NCBI RefSeq assembly: GCF_028598745.1
Contig: NZ_JAQRFK010000029.1
Span: forward strand, 1-38,288
Direction: 5' to 3'
Source of the DNA: Xenorhabdus sp. IM139775
GTDB taxonomy: Bacteria; Pseudomonadota; Gammaproteobacteria; Enterobacterales; Enterobacteriaceae
DNA length: 38,288 bases
In this document: positions 12,573 to 22,303 of the stretch, one piece after another
Numbering within the stretch: the first letter of the stretch is position 1
Layout: the number at the start of each line of letters is the position of its first letter
Notes under the pieces: model-generated
Seen by the model: the letters and a program-made list of their open reading frames with translations, nothing else
What the model was told of the DNA's origin: nothing
The model's database searches: none
Program-made: the position numbers and the translations under genes

Positions 12573-13481
12573 ATGATGAAAATCGACTTGAGCAATATGA
12601 TAACAGAGAGTCGTAACCCCGCCAGTACCCATATTGATCAACTCTCAACTCTCGATATGCTGCGCGTTATCAACGATGAAGATAAACAAGTGGCGATTGC
12701 CGTTGGCAAAACCCTGCCCCAGATTGCCCGTGTGGTTGATAAAGTGGCCGAAGCGTTTCGTCAGGGTGGACGCTTAATCTATAGCGGCGCGGGTACCTCT
12801 GGGCGTTTAGGGATCTTGGATGCCAGTGAATGTCCCCCCACTTATGGTACAAAACCAGAACAAGTGATCGGTTTAATCGCCGGAGGGCATCAAGCCATCC
12901 TGAAAGCGGTCGAAAATGCGGAAGACAATCGGCGATTAGGTGCAGAAGATCTTAAGGGGCTACACTTTAACCAAAGAGATATATTGGTCGGGATCGCGGC
13001 CAGTGGCCGAACACCTTATGTATTAGGCGCAATGGAATATGCCAAATCGGTTGGGGCAACGGTTGCCGGTCTCAGTTGCAACCCAAACGGCCCAATGGTG
13101 CCGTTGGCTGATATTGCCATCACACCGGTCGTGGGGCCAGAGGTGATAACAGGTTCATCCCGCATGAAAGCAGGAACGGCACAAAAGTTGATCCTGAATA
13201 TGATCACAACCGGTGCCATGATCCGCATTGGCAAGGTATATGGTAATTTGATGGTTGATGTCGAAGCCACCAACGCCAAATTAATCGAACGTCAGAAAAA
13301 CATTGTCATGGCCGCCACTGAGTGCAGCAGGGAGAGGGCAGAACATGCCCTTAACGCCTGTGGTGGTCACTGCAAAACCGCAATCGTGATGATTTTATCG
13401 GGCATCAGTGCCGGAGAGGCCAAAGTATTATTGGCAGAACACCAAGGGCTTATCCGGCCGGCTATCTCAATAGACCGATAA
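12573..13481 (+). CDS. murQ: N-acetylmuramic acid 6-phosphate etherase
   Basis: This 302-residue SIS-domain lyase cleaves the lactyl ether of MurNAc-6-P to give GlcNAc-6-P and D-lactate during cell-wall sugar recycling. The motif [20 protein letters not shown] (from residue 71) is intact. The residues equivalent to catalytic Glu83 and Glu114 of E. coli MurQ are present (Glu86 in ASEC, Glu117 in ENAED). Two consecutive ATG codons (12573, 12576) follow a poor ribosome-binding site, so either may be used. murP follows after 27 nt. Confidence 0.97.
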   Translation: MMKIDLSNMITESRNPASTHIDQLSTLDMLRVINDEDKQVAIAVGKTLPQIARVVDKVAEAFRQGGRLIYSGAGTSGRLGILDASECPPTYGTKPEQVIGLIAGGHQAILKAVENAEDNRRLGAEDLKGLHFNQRDILVGIAASGRTPYVLGAMEYAKSVGATVAGLSCNPNGPMVPLADIAITPVVGPEVITGSSRMKAGTAQKLILNMITTGAMIRIGKVYGNLMVDVEATNAKLIERQKNIVMAATECSRERAEHALNACGGHCKTAIVMILSGISAGEAKVLLAEHQGLIRPAISIDR

Positions 13482-13508
13482 TCATTGCCTCTTTAGATGA
13501 GGTTATCA

Positions 13509-14975
13509 ATGGCTAAAATCAGTCAGGAAATGTTGGCCAAAATACTCGACGCCATTGGCGGGACGGGCAATGTGACACATTGTGGCAATTGCATGACCCG
13601 CCTGCGGTTGACGCTACGGGATGATTCACTGACCGATGTATTCAGGTTGAAGCAAATTGCCGGCGTGTTGGGCGTCATCGAGACGGATGACCAACTCCAG
13701 ATTATTCTCGGCCCCGGCAAAGCCCAAACAGCAGCAGACGGGATGAAAACGCTGTTAAGTGATCCACGCCACCTCAGTCATTCAGAACCGCTCGCGGCCG
13801 AGCCTCATTCTGACAAGTTAAAAGATATCGCTACTTCCAATAAAAAACAGCTCAAAGCAAAACAAACCCGTTCAATCCATCAATTCCTGGCAAAATTTGC
13901 CACGATCTTTACTCCCTTGATCCCCGGATTTATTGCTGTCGGCCTGTTATTGGGTTTCGCTACCCTGCTGGAGCAGGTTCTTATCAACGAAGTGACTCAT
14001 CCCAACGCCATATTGGTTGAGATGGTCAGCTATATGAAAATTTTCAGCAAAGGCATGTTCAGCTTCTTGGGCATTTTGATTGGCTACAATGCACAAAAAG
14101 CCTTTGGCGGCTCAGGGGTTAATGGCGCCATCATCGCATCGCTATTTGTACTGGGTTATCACGCCGAAGCCACCAGTGGATTCTATTCCGGTATCAGCCA
14201 TTTCTTTGGCTTCGCCATTGACCCGCGAGGCAATATCATCGGAGTGCTGATTGCCTGTATTTCGGGGGCCTGGGTGGAAAAACAGATCCGTAAAATCATG
14301 CCAGATGATCTGGATATGATCCTGACGTCCGCAATTACCCTACTTATCATGGGTGCCGTCACATTTATCGTCATTATGCCTGTCGGAAGTTATCTGTTTA
14401 CCGTGATGTCATGGTTATTCGTGAACCTGAACGGCAATCCATTCGGCACAGCCGTCTTGGCGGGACTGTTCCTGATCGCCGTGATGTTTGGTGTGCATCA
14501 GGGATTTATCCCCGTCTATTTTGCGCTGATGGAGTCCCAAGGATTCAACTCCCTTTTCCCTATTCTGGCGATGGCAGGAGCGGGGCAAGTAGGCTCCGCA
14601 TTGGCGTTATATGTAAAAGCCGCCAAAGGCTCTTTGCTGCGCACTCAGATCAAAGGTGCCATCATTCCGGGTTTTTTGGGAATTGGCGAGCCGTTGATTT
14701 ATGGCGTTACCCTGCCCCGCGTCAAACCGTTTGTCACTGCCTGCCTCGGCGGGGCCGCAGGAGGGTTCTTCATTGGCCTGATTGCCTGGTGGGGATGGCC
14801 TGTCGGATTAAATAGTGTTTTCGGCCCCTCCGGGCTGGTTGCCCTGCCACTGATGACATCCAACAGTGGCATTTTCGCGGGCATGGCAATCTATGGTGCC
14901 GGACTGATCGTCGCTTATATCGCCGGCTTCACGCTCACGTTATTCTTCGGAAGCAAGCATATCGACCTAAGCTGA
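13509..14975 (+). CDS. murP: PTS N-acetylmuramic acid transporter, EIIBC component
   Basis: This 488-residue membrane protein imports MurNAc and phosphorylates it at C6. The EIIB domain is at residues 1-85 with the phospho-cysteine motif [10 protein letters not shown] (Cys28). A linker precedes the EIIC domain of about ten hydrophobic segments (about 130-480), with [13 protein letters not shown]. There is no EIIA domain, as in E. coli MurP, which uses Crr. The ATG at 13509 has GAGG at 6 nt and matches the family start MAKISQEML; an ATG at 13497 was rejected. It ends 1 nt from the convergent exporter gene, leaving no room for a terminator. Confidence 0.96.
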   Translation: MAKISQEMLAKILDAIGGTGNVTHCGNCMTRLRLTLRDDSLTDVFRLKQIAGVLGVIETDDQLQIILGPGKAQTAADGMKTLLSDPRHLSHSEPLAAEPHSDKLKDIATSNKKQLKAKQTRSIHQFLAKFATIFTPLIPGFIAVGLLLGFATLLEQVLINEVTHPNAILVEMVSYMKIFSKGMFSFLGILIGYNAQKAFGGSGVNGAIIASLFVLGYHAEATSGFYSGISHFFGFAIDPRGNIIGVLIACISGAWVEKQIRKIMPDDLDMILTSAITLLIMGAVTFIVIMPVGSYLFTVMSWLFVNLNGNPFGTAVLAGLFLIAVMFGVHQGFIPVYFALMESQGFNSLFPILAMAGAGQVGSALALYVKAAKGSLLRTQIKGAIIPGFLGIGEPLIYGVTLPRVKPFVTACLGGAAGGFFIGLIAWWGWPVGLNSVFGPSGLVALPLMTSNSGIFAGMAIYGAGLIVAYIAGFTLTLFFGSKHIDLS

Positions 14976-14976
14976 T

Positions 14977-15582
14977 TCAGCCAAACCAGATTAAAGGCAC
15001 ACAAGCGGCGGTCAGAACCCCCATGGTGATATTGAATATAAACCACGCGCGGCGGCCTCCCAGCAACCGGCCAATCAGTGAGCCGAGAACCAGCCAGATG
15101 GCACCCGCAAGGAGATTGGCGATAAGCATCACGATACTGATAACAAAAATGGAATGGTTGTAGAGCGCTCCGGCCAGACTGTAACTACTGATTGCACCCA
15201 ATCCCATCAACCATGTTTTCGGATTCAAAAACTGCAATAACCAACCTTGGTGAATTTTGATCGGTTCGCCTGCCGATGTTGTCGTATCCAGCCGCTGATA
15301 ATGCGAAGTAGCTGTTTTCCAAGCCAGCCATAGTAAATACAGGCATCCGAGCACTTTCAAGCCCGTATAGATGGCAGGATAAATCAGCAGTAACGCGGCA
15401 ACACCAAACGCAGACAGCAGCAAAATTGTCTGCATTCCCAACACAATACCCAGACAAAGCGGGATGGAGCGGCGGATACCGAAATTAGCGCCCGATGAGG
15501 TCAGCAACAAATTGTTCGGACCCGGTGTGACAGCGGAAATAAACATAAATATACTAAGCGAAAATATCAGACTTGCAGTCAT
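14977..15582 (-). CDS. LysE/RhtB-family amino-acid exporter
   Basis: This 201-residue inner-membrane protein has about six transmembrane helices and the family N-terminal signature ISAVTPGPNNLLLTSSGANF; the LQFLNPKTW segment near residue 120 is also typical. Members export amino acids such as lysine, threonine, homoserine or cysteine; the substrate cannot be told here. The ATG at 15582 follows GGGAGGGGAA at 7 nt; an upstream ATG was rejected. Convergent with murP, divergent from yheU. It belongs to the insertion that separates yheS from yheU relative to E. coli. Confidence 0.88.
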   Translation of the reverse strand: MTASLIFSLSIFMFISAVTPGPNNLLLTSSGANFGIRRSIPLCLGIVLGMQTILLLSAFGVAALLLIYPAIYTGLKVLGCLYLLWLAWKTATSHYQRLDTTTSAGEPIKIHQGWLLQFLNPKTWLMGLGAISSYSLAGALYNHSIFVISIVMLIANLLAGAIWLVLGSLIGRLLGGRRAWFIFNITMGVLTAACVPLIWFG

Positions 15583-15713
15583 GGGTAGATTCCCCTCCCA
15601 CCCCAATAGTTAATATGTCTTTCCGAGAAAAATAGCAGTATGTTATTTCACACACAACTCATCATGAAATCAATTCATTATGAAGCATCACCACATTATC
15701 AGGAGCAATCACG

Positions 15714-15932
15714 ATGATTATCCCGTGGCAACAGTTGGAAACCAATACACTCCTCAACTTGATTGAAAGTTTTGTCCTGCGGGAAGGGACGGATTACGGT
15801 GAACAGGAAAAAACGCTCGAACAAAAAGTGCAGGATGTCAAACATCAGCTTGAACGCGGTGAGGTTCTGTTGATATGGTCTGAATTACATGAAACCGTTA
15901 ATATCTTGCCCAAAGCGACGTTTCGCCCATGA
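15714..15932 (+). CDS. yheU: YheU family protein
   Basis: This 72-residue protein ([18 protein letters not shown] and LREGTDYGE) is nearly identical in pattern and length to E. coli YheU, a protein of unknown function (UPF0270). AGGAG lies 8 nt before the ATG. In E. coli it follows yheT, an alpha/beta hydrolase gene absent here; prkB follows after 65 nt as usual. Confidence 0.94.
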   Translation: MIIPWQQLETNTLLNLIESFVLREGTDYGEQEKTLEQKVQDVKHQLERGEVLLIWSELHETVNILPKATFRP

Positions 15933-15997
15933 GGTTCAGCTTGCTTTATTCATTCTGATTGACTGATTCGCCAATTTTATTGCTAAGGAGTCTGTTC

Positions 15998-16867
15998 ATG
16001 TCTGCCAAATATCCCGTCATCGCAATCACTGGTTCCAGTGGAGCGGGAACAACCACAACCAGTGTCGCCTTCCGCAAGATTTTCCAGCAATTTGACGTCA
16101 CCGCCGCACAGATAGAAGGGGACAGTTTCCATCGTTATACTCGTCCTGAAATGGATGCCGAGATTCGGAAAACAAGAGAACAGGGCAGGCATATCAGCTA
16201 CTTTGGGCCAGCCGCCAATGATTTCAGTATGCTGGAGAAGACTTTCTTTGACTATGGGGAAACAGGCAATGGCCGCTGCCGGAAATATCTCCATACCTAT
16301 GATGAAGCCGTCCCCTATAACCAATTGCCGGGGACTTTCACACCGTGGGAACCCTTGCCATCAAACACTGACGTTCTGTTTTATGAAGGCTTGCACGGTG
16401 GTGTTGTCACGCCACAACACAATGTCGCCAGCCATGTTGACCTGTTGATTGGCGTTGTACCCATCGTCAATCTGGAGTGGATACAAAAACTCATCCGTGA
16501 TACCAGCGAGCGCGGGCATTCCAGAGAAGCCGTCATGGATTCCGTTGTCCGCTCAATGGATGACTATATCCGCTACATCACTCCCCAATTTTCACGTACC
16601 CACATCAATTTCCAGCGAGTCCCGACCGTTGATACCTCTAACCCTTTTTCCGCCAAGGCCATTCCTTCGCTGGACGAAAGTTTTATCGTGATCCGCTTCC
16701 GCGGTCTCACTCAAATTGATTTTCCTTATTTGCTGGCTATGCTTCAGGGCTCATTTATTTCCAGCCTAGATACGATTGTCGTTCCCGGCGGAAAAATGGG
16801 TCTGGCCATGGAATTAATTATGGCCCCACTGGTTAAACAATTACTGGAAGGCAAAAAAATCTCATAA
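15998..16867 (+). CDS. prkB: Phosphoribulokinase-like protein PrkB
   Basis: This 289-residue P-loop kinase (GSSGAGTT at residues 12-19) has the phosphoribulokinase signatures EGDSFHRYTRPEM and YFGPAANDFS. It has the same length as the E. coli protein, which is annotated as a putative phosphoribulokinase; enterobacteria lack a Calvin cycle, so the physiological substrate is uncertain. The ATG at 15998 with AAGGAG at 7 nt is preferred to an open extension of 13 codons. The usual next gene yhfA is absent. Confidence 0.95.
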   Translation: MSAKYPVIAITGSSGAGTTTTSVAFRKIFQQFDVTAAQIEGDSFHRYTRPEMDAEIRKTREQGRHISYFGPAANDFSMLEKTFFDYGETGNGRCRKYLHTYDEAVPYNQLPGTFTPWEPLPSNTDVLFYEGLHGGVVTPQHNVASHVDLLIGVVPIVNLEWIQKLIRDTSERGHSREAVMDSVVRSMDDYIRYITPQFSRTHINFQRVPTVDTSNPFSAKAIPSLDESFIVIRFRGLTQIDFPYLLAMLQGSFISSLDTIVVPGGKMGLAMELIMAPLVKQLLEGKKIS

Positions 16868-17308
16868 TTACCCTATTTTCTTGCAGTACGAAGAGTCTAT
16901 TTTTAATAAAGCAGGTAACAAAAAATAACGTTATCTGCTTCATTTAAATAAATAGGCCGTTTTTTAACAATAAATTAGGTGATAAAAATAAATGTAAAAT
17001 CAATAAGACCGTCTTTTCCGCCAGATTTCTGGTAATCTGGCCACCTGTTTAATAAGCTGAAGCGATACAGGAGAAGACAGAAACGTTTTCCTGTGTTACA
17101 AACAAGGTTACAAACGTGGACTGGCAAGGTATATGGGTTAAGATCAATATGCCAGTATTCTGACATCCTTATAATCCATATAAAGTTCCCGTTTATCAGT
17201 TTTTCAGCAAGTTAATATGTTAAGCTATTGACTTTATAAAGCCAGCCTGAAGAGAAGCGGCAGTTTCTCACATCATAAAGGCAGAAATAACAACAGAGGA
17301 TAAAGCGA
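16868..17308. other. prkB-crp intergenic region and crp leader
   Basis: The 441 nt hold no supported gene; yhfA would be here on the minus strand in E. coli but no trace is seen. Visible: GCAGGTAAC...GTTATCTGC (16911-16938, stem with one G-U pair, likely prkB terminator), the inverted repeat GCCAGATT-6 nt-AATCTGGC (17020-17041), and TATAAT at 17170-17175, a possible -10 box without a clear -35. The crp leader is expected to be long and autoregulated, as in E. coli, but I see no good TGTGA-N6-TCACA site. Confidence 0.5.
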
Positions 17309-17941
17309 ATGGTTCTCGGCAAGCCACAAACAGACCCTACTCTTGAATGGTTTTTGTCACACTGCCATATTCACAAATATCCATCCAAGAGCACGCTTAT
17401 TCATCAAGGCGAGAAAGCAGAAACGCTTTACTACATTGTTAAAGGTTCGGTTGCTGTTCTAATAAAAGATGAAGAAGGTAAGGAGATGATTCTCTCTTAT
17501 TTAAATCAGGGCGATTTCATCGGTGAACTTGGATTGTTTGAAGATGGGCAAGAACGTACTGCATGGGTGCGAGCTAAAAGTGCCTGTGAAGTGGCTGAAA
17601 TTTCTTATAAGAAATTTCGCCAGTTAATTCAGGTCAATCCTGACATTCTGATGCGTTTATCTGCTCAGATGGCCAGTCGCCTACAAACCACTTCCGAAAA
17701 AGTAGGTAACTTAGCCTTTCTGGACGTGACCGGCCGTATCGCCCAGACGTTGCTCAATTTGGCCAAACAACCTGATGCAATGACTCATCCTGATGGTATG
17801 CAAATCAAAATCACACGTCAGGAAATTGGGCAGATTGTGGGTTGCTCCCGTGAAACGGTTGGCCGTATTTTGAAAATGCTCGAAGATCAAAACCTGATCT
17901 CTGCACATGGTAAAACCATCGTTGTTTATGGGACGCGTTAA
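17309..17941 (+). CDS. crp: cAMP receptor protein Crp
   Basis: This 210-residue global regulator has a cyclic-nucleotide-binding domain (about 10-110), a dimer helix and a C-terminal helix-turn-helix with recognition helix [13 protein letters not shown]. It is nearly identical to E. coli Crp. In the cAMP pocket the segment [13 protein letters not shown] keeps the Glu and Arg contacts (E72, R82, E. coli mature numbering) but has Thr where E. coli has Ser83. On the C helix Arg122 is Ser and Val126 is Thr, while Arg123, Thr127 and Ser128 are kept. ATG start with AGAGG upstream. Confidence 0.99.
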   Translation: MVLGKPQTDPTLEWFLSHCHIHKYPSKSTLIHQGEKAETLYYIVKGSVAVLIKDEEGKEMILSYLNQGDFIGELGLFEDGQERTAWVRAKSACEVAEISYKKFRQLIQVNPDILMRLSAQMASRLQTTSEKVGNLAFLDVTGRIAQTLLNLAKQPDAMTHPDGMQIKITRQEIGQIVGCSRETVGRILKMLEDQNLISAHGKTIVVYGTR

Positions 17942-17962
17942 TTCCTGATAAACCTGAAACCC

Positions 17963-17997
17963 GCCAGTGCAACCTGTTGCTTCGCACTGGCTTTTTT
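17963..17997 (+). terminator. crp terminator
   Basis: GCCAGTGC (17963-17970) and GCACTGGC (17984-17991) form an 8-bp stem with a 13-nt loop, immediately followed by TTTTTT. Classic intrinsic terminator 22 nt past the crp stop. Confidence 0.88.
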
Positions 17998-18003
17998 ATG
18001 GCT

Positions 18004-19308
<1,305 letters not shown>

Positions 19309-19406
19309 CACCATTTAAAAATGAAATAATACCCATAAAATATGAATAAAAAATCACATAAGGGCAAATAAAAAATAACGAATGAGGGAATGTGATGGTA
19401 TCTGGA

Positions 19407-19982
19407 TTAATATTTGAGGAAATTATTCAATAATTCATGTCCCTGCTCACTAAGAATACTTTCTGGATGAAATTGCACACCTTCCAGTGGCAAAGTACGG
19501 TGACGTATTCCCATGATTTCATCGACATCACCATTGCGCTGACTCCATGCTGTCACTTCAAATGAAGCAGGAAGCGTTTCTGCGGCAATAACCAGAGAGT
19601 GGTAACGTGTGACAGTTAATGGATGAACCAATCCTTTGAATACCCCTTGCTGGCTGTGGTGGATCAAACTGGTTTTTCCATGCATCACTTCACGGGCTTT
19701 AACAATGCTGGCACCAAAAGCCTGACCTATCGCCTGATGTCCGAGACACACACCGAGGATAGGCAATTTCCCGGCAAAATGTGAAATGGCTTCCAGCGAG
19801 ATCCCGGCTTCATTTGGCGTGCAAGGGCCGGGAGAAATGACTAAATGCGTCGGCGCCAACGCTTCGATATCTTCAAGCTGTAGCTCATCATTACGCTTAA
19901 CTAAAACCTCTGTCCCTAACTCGCAAAAATATTGATATAAATTGAATGTAAAAGAATCGTAGTTATCTATTATGAGTAACAT
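19407..19982 (-). CDS. pabA: Aminodeoxychorismate synthase, glutamine amidotransferase subunit
   Basis: This 191-residue class-I glutamine amidotransferase delivers ammonia to PabB for 4-amino-4-deoxychorismate in folate synthesis. The nucleophile is Cys79 in [10 protein letters not shown], and the His/Glu pair lies in [12 protein letters not shown] near residue 170. The segment is close to E. coli PabA rather than TrpG, and position between argD and ppiA agrees. The fic and yhfG genes that E. coli has upstream of pabA are absent. Confidence 0.96.
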   Translation of the reverse strand: MLLIIDNYDSFTFNLYQYFCELGTEVLVKRNDELQLEDIEALAPTHLVISPGPCTPNEAGISLEAISHFAGKLPILGVCLGHQAIGQAFGASIVKAREVMHGKTSLIHHSQQGVFKGLVHPLTVTRYHSLVIAAETLPASFEVTAWSQRNGDVDEIMGIRHRTLPLEGVQFHPESILSEQGHELLNNFLKY

Positions 19983-20269
19983 AGGAGCATATCCTACTGA
20001 TTATTATAGTTTTATAAGTTCCTACTCCACAGGAGTATTATGCATTCTGTATGACAGTAAAATCAGGTAAAGCAGTATCAACAGCAACGGGGGACTCATC
20101 ATACCACAGAAGCATGTTTAAAATAGGGGTACAGGGACTGCACCCGCCATGATGCCCTGCGGTGACAACGTAGAAATAGCAGAAAGAGGGATGATTCAGG
20201 GGGGAACAAACGGTACTCAAACAACCGTGAATGATTATCCAAATACCGTATGATGCCGGGTTCGGGCGG

Positions 20270-20836
20270 TTAAGGCTCAACCTTGGCAGACAAGATCACA
20301 ATGGGTTTCACCGGCACATTTTGATAAGGACCCACATTTTCTGTTTTGACTTGAGAAATTTTATCAACCACGTCCATACCTTTTACGACCTTGCCAAAGA
20401 CGGCATAACCGAAGTCACGCTGCCCGTGGTCAAGAAAAGCATTATCGGTCACGTTAATAAAGAACTGGCTGGTTGCGCTGTCCTTATCTGCGGTACGCGC
20501 CATCGCAATCGTGCCACGCAGATTACGCAAACCGTTGTCTGCCTCATTCTTGATGGGATCTTTGGTGGCTTTCTGCTTCATCTCTTTTGTGAAGCCACCG
20601 CCCTGAATCATAAAACCGGGGATCACGCGATGAAAGATAGTGTTGTTATAAAATCCCTCATTGACATACTCAACGAAATTCTTGGTAGAAATTGGTGCCT
20701 TATTACTCTCTAACTCAAGCTCGATTTCTCCGGCTGATGTGACCAGCTTCACGTGAGTCTCAGCGGCCAACGCCGGGACAGCTATCGCACTGATAGCACA
20801 AGCAGTCATAAGCGACACAAAAATACGTTTAAACAT
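20270..20836 (-). CDS. ppiA: Periplasmic peptidyl-prolyl isomerase A (cyclophilin)
   Basis: This 188-residue periplasmic cyclophilin has a signal peptide ([20 protein letters not shown], cleavage after ALA near residue 24) and catalytic-core motifs [15 protein letters not shown] and SATSQFFIN. The ATG at 20836 has AAGGA at 7 nt and matches E. coli PpiA; a further-upstream start was rejected. It marks the end of the crp-region synteny block; the next gene, yihA, lies far away in E. coli. Confidence 0.96.
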   Translation of the reverse strand: MFKRIFVSLMTACAISAIAVPALAAETHVKLVTSAGEIELELESNKAPISTKNFVEYVNEGFYNNTIFHRVIPGFMIQGGGFTKEMKQKATKDPIKNEADNGLRNLRGTIAMARTADKDSATSQFFINVTDNAFLDHGQRDFGYAVFGKVVKGMDVVDKISQVKTENVGPYQNVPVKPIVILSAKVEP

Positions 20837-21201
20837 TGATGGTTCCTTTATTTTTGAGGTCAACAATAAAACTCATAACAACAAAACTCATTAAGTGTAA
20901 TTCCCAATAGCATGAAGTTCCAAAGATTTACCTACATTTACGAGTATTTTAGATGAGTGGAGGGAAAATCTATCCATACGACTTTTATATTCGCATATTT
21001 AGGCAAAGGTTATTTCGAGAATAACCTTCATATTGGTATGCTTTCGAACGATTACATTCCATTTTATTTCACGCCATTTTCTCCCATGTTAAAAAAATAT
21101 ACATAGCGGTTGGGATGGAATAAAAGTTCACCTGTCCACAAGCGGTTGCTCTCGGTATAATCACCGAGCTATTTTGTGTATTCCCCAGGGAGATAACCAT
21201 T
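20837..21201. other. Synteny-junction intergenic region between ppiA and yihA
   Basis: The 365 nt hold no supported gene. It contains the perfect inverted repeat AAGGTTATT-tcgag-AATAACCTT (21006-21028), AAAACTCAT repeated twice near 20867-20892, and the candidate yihA promoter. It joins two segments that are far apart in E. coli. Confidence 0.55.
21151..21168 (+). promoter_or_regulatory. Candidate yihA promoter -10 box inside an inverted repeat
   Basis: A consensus TATAAT (21156-21161) lies within CTCGGT-ataatc-ACCGAG, a perfect 6-bp inverted repeat, 40 nt upstream of the yihA start. No good -35 is visible at 16-18 nt; the inverted repeat may be an operator. Confidence 0.45.
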
Positions 21202-21825
21202 TTGACCATCAAGAACTACAACTATCATATGACCCACTTTGTCACGAGTGCACCGGACATTCGCCACCTACCTCAAGATGTGGGCATTGAGGTCGCGTTT
21301 GCCGGTAGGTCAAATGCGGGTAAATCCAGCGCCCTGAATGCACTGACCCGCCAGAAGAGCCTTGCGCGTACCAGTAAAACCCCCGGCCGTACCCAGTTGA
21401 TTAACCTGTTCGAAGTAGAAGAAGGTATTCGTCTGGTCGATTTGCCGGGCTATGGCTACGCTGAAGTACCCGAAGAGATGAAACGTAAGTGGCAGAAAGC
21501 CTTGGGAGAATATCTCCAGAAGCGCGAATGCCTGTTGGGGCTGGTGGTTTTGATGGATATCCGTCATCCGCTGAAAGATCTGGATATGCAAATGATCGAA
21601 TGGGCTGTTGTGATGCAGGTTCCTGTCATGGTATTGCTCACTAAGGCCGATAAACTGGCATCCGGTGCCCGTAAGAGCCAACTGGCGAAAGTTCGTCAGG
21701 AACTGGCCTCGCTGGAGGGTGATGTTCAGGTCGAATACTTTTCCGCCCTGAAAAAAATCGGCACCGATAAACTAGAGCAACAACTCAACCTTTGGTTCAA
21801 CCAACCGGCCATTGAGGCGGAGTAA
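21202..21825 (+). CDS. yihA: Ribosome biogenesis GTP-binding protein YihA/EngB (YsxC)
   Basis: This 207-residue TRAFAC GTPase is needed for 50S subunit assembly. The P-loop GRSNAGKS is at residues 35-42, followed by [22 protein letters not shown] (G3) and LTKADKL (G4). The start is TTG at 21202 with GGGAGA at 8 nt; the resulting N-terminus ([13 protein letters not shown]) lines up with E. coli (TNLNYQQTHFV), whereas the first ATG would cut it by nine residues. It is convergent with spf and polA, as in E. coli. Confidence 0.95.
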   Translation: MTIKNYNYHMTHFVTSAPDIRHLPQDVGIEVAFAGRSNAGKSSALNALTRQKSLARTSKTPGRTQLINLFEVEEGIRLVDLPGYGYAEVPEEMKRKWQKALGEYLQKRECLLGLVVLMDIRHPLKDLDMQMIEWAVVMQVPVMVLLTKADKLASGARKSQLAKVRQELASLEGDVQVEYFSALKKIGTDKLEQQLNLWFNQPAIEAE

Positions 21826-21861
21826 TGTTCGCCCCTGCCCTTCCCCCCATAAACCGGACAT

Positions 21862-21971
21862 AAAAAAACGCCCCAGTCAAAAGAGATGACTGGGGCAGCT
21901 AATATTCAGCTAAATCCGATTACGTGAAGTAAAAGGTCTGAAAGATAGAACATCTTACCTCTGTACCCTAC
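21862..21971 (-). ncRNA. spf: Spot 42 small RNA
   Basis: The minus strand from 21971 reads GTAGGGTACAGAGGTAAGAT and continues almost identically to E. coli Spot 42, including the TTCTATCTTTCAGACC region, for about 110 nt. The terminator stem CCCCAGTCA/TGACTGGGG is followed by CGTTTTTTT; its loop (TCTCTTT) differs from E. coli. Spot 42 is an Hfq-dependent RNA that represses secondary-carbon metabolism and in E. coli is repressed by cAMP-Crp. Position between polA and yihA is conserved. Confidence 0.97.
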
Positions 21972-22303
21972 GCCGATAACTTTAACCTATTCCTTTCAGC
22001 AAAAAAAGTCTTTTTTGTAATTAATTTTCACCAATTACCTCGATTCAGCCGTTAAAATTTAAGCAATAATGGTTATTATAGCGTCATTAATGTAGTTTAA
22101 TTACATATTTATGAGATCTAGATCTAATATAAAACCTAACCTAAATTCCTTGTCATAAGCCTGTTCATGGCATAACCGCCATGATTTTAGTTCATTAAAC
22201 AAGCAGTAATTTCATAAAAATCATTCAATAAAAAAAGAACCCCATTTCTGCGGCTCTTCTTTCCTTTTTTTGGCGTCTTTTTGATAAAAATCAAAAAAGT
22301 CTA
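21972..22303. other. polA-spf intergenic region
   Basis: The 332 nt hold no protein gene. They contain the spf promoter next to 21972 on the minus strand (AAAGTTAT lies about 8 nt upstream of the RNA start), the polA terminator at the right, and the small inverted repeat CATGGC-6 nt-GCCATG (22166-22183). Confidence 0.5.
22230..22268 (-). terminator. Probable polA terminator
   Basis: On the minus strand AAAGAAGAGCC pairs imperfectly with GGGGTTCTTT, and the stem is followed by a run of seven T. It ends about 70 nt beyond the polA stop codon. Confidence 0.55.

Noticed and set aside
16975..17166. 63-codon minus-strand frame in the crp leader
   Set aside because: Considered as a yhfA remnant, but the sequence does not resemble YhfA and no start signal is seen.
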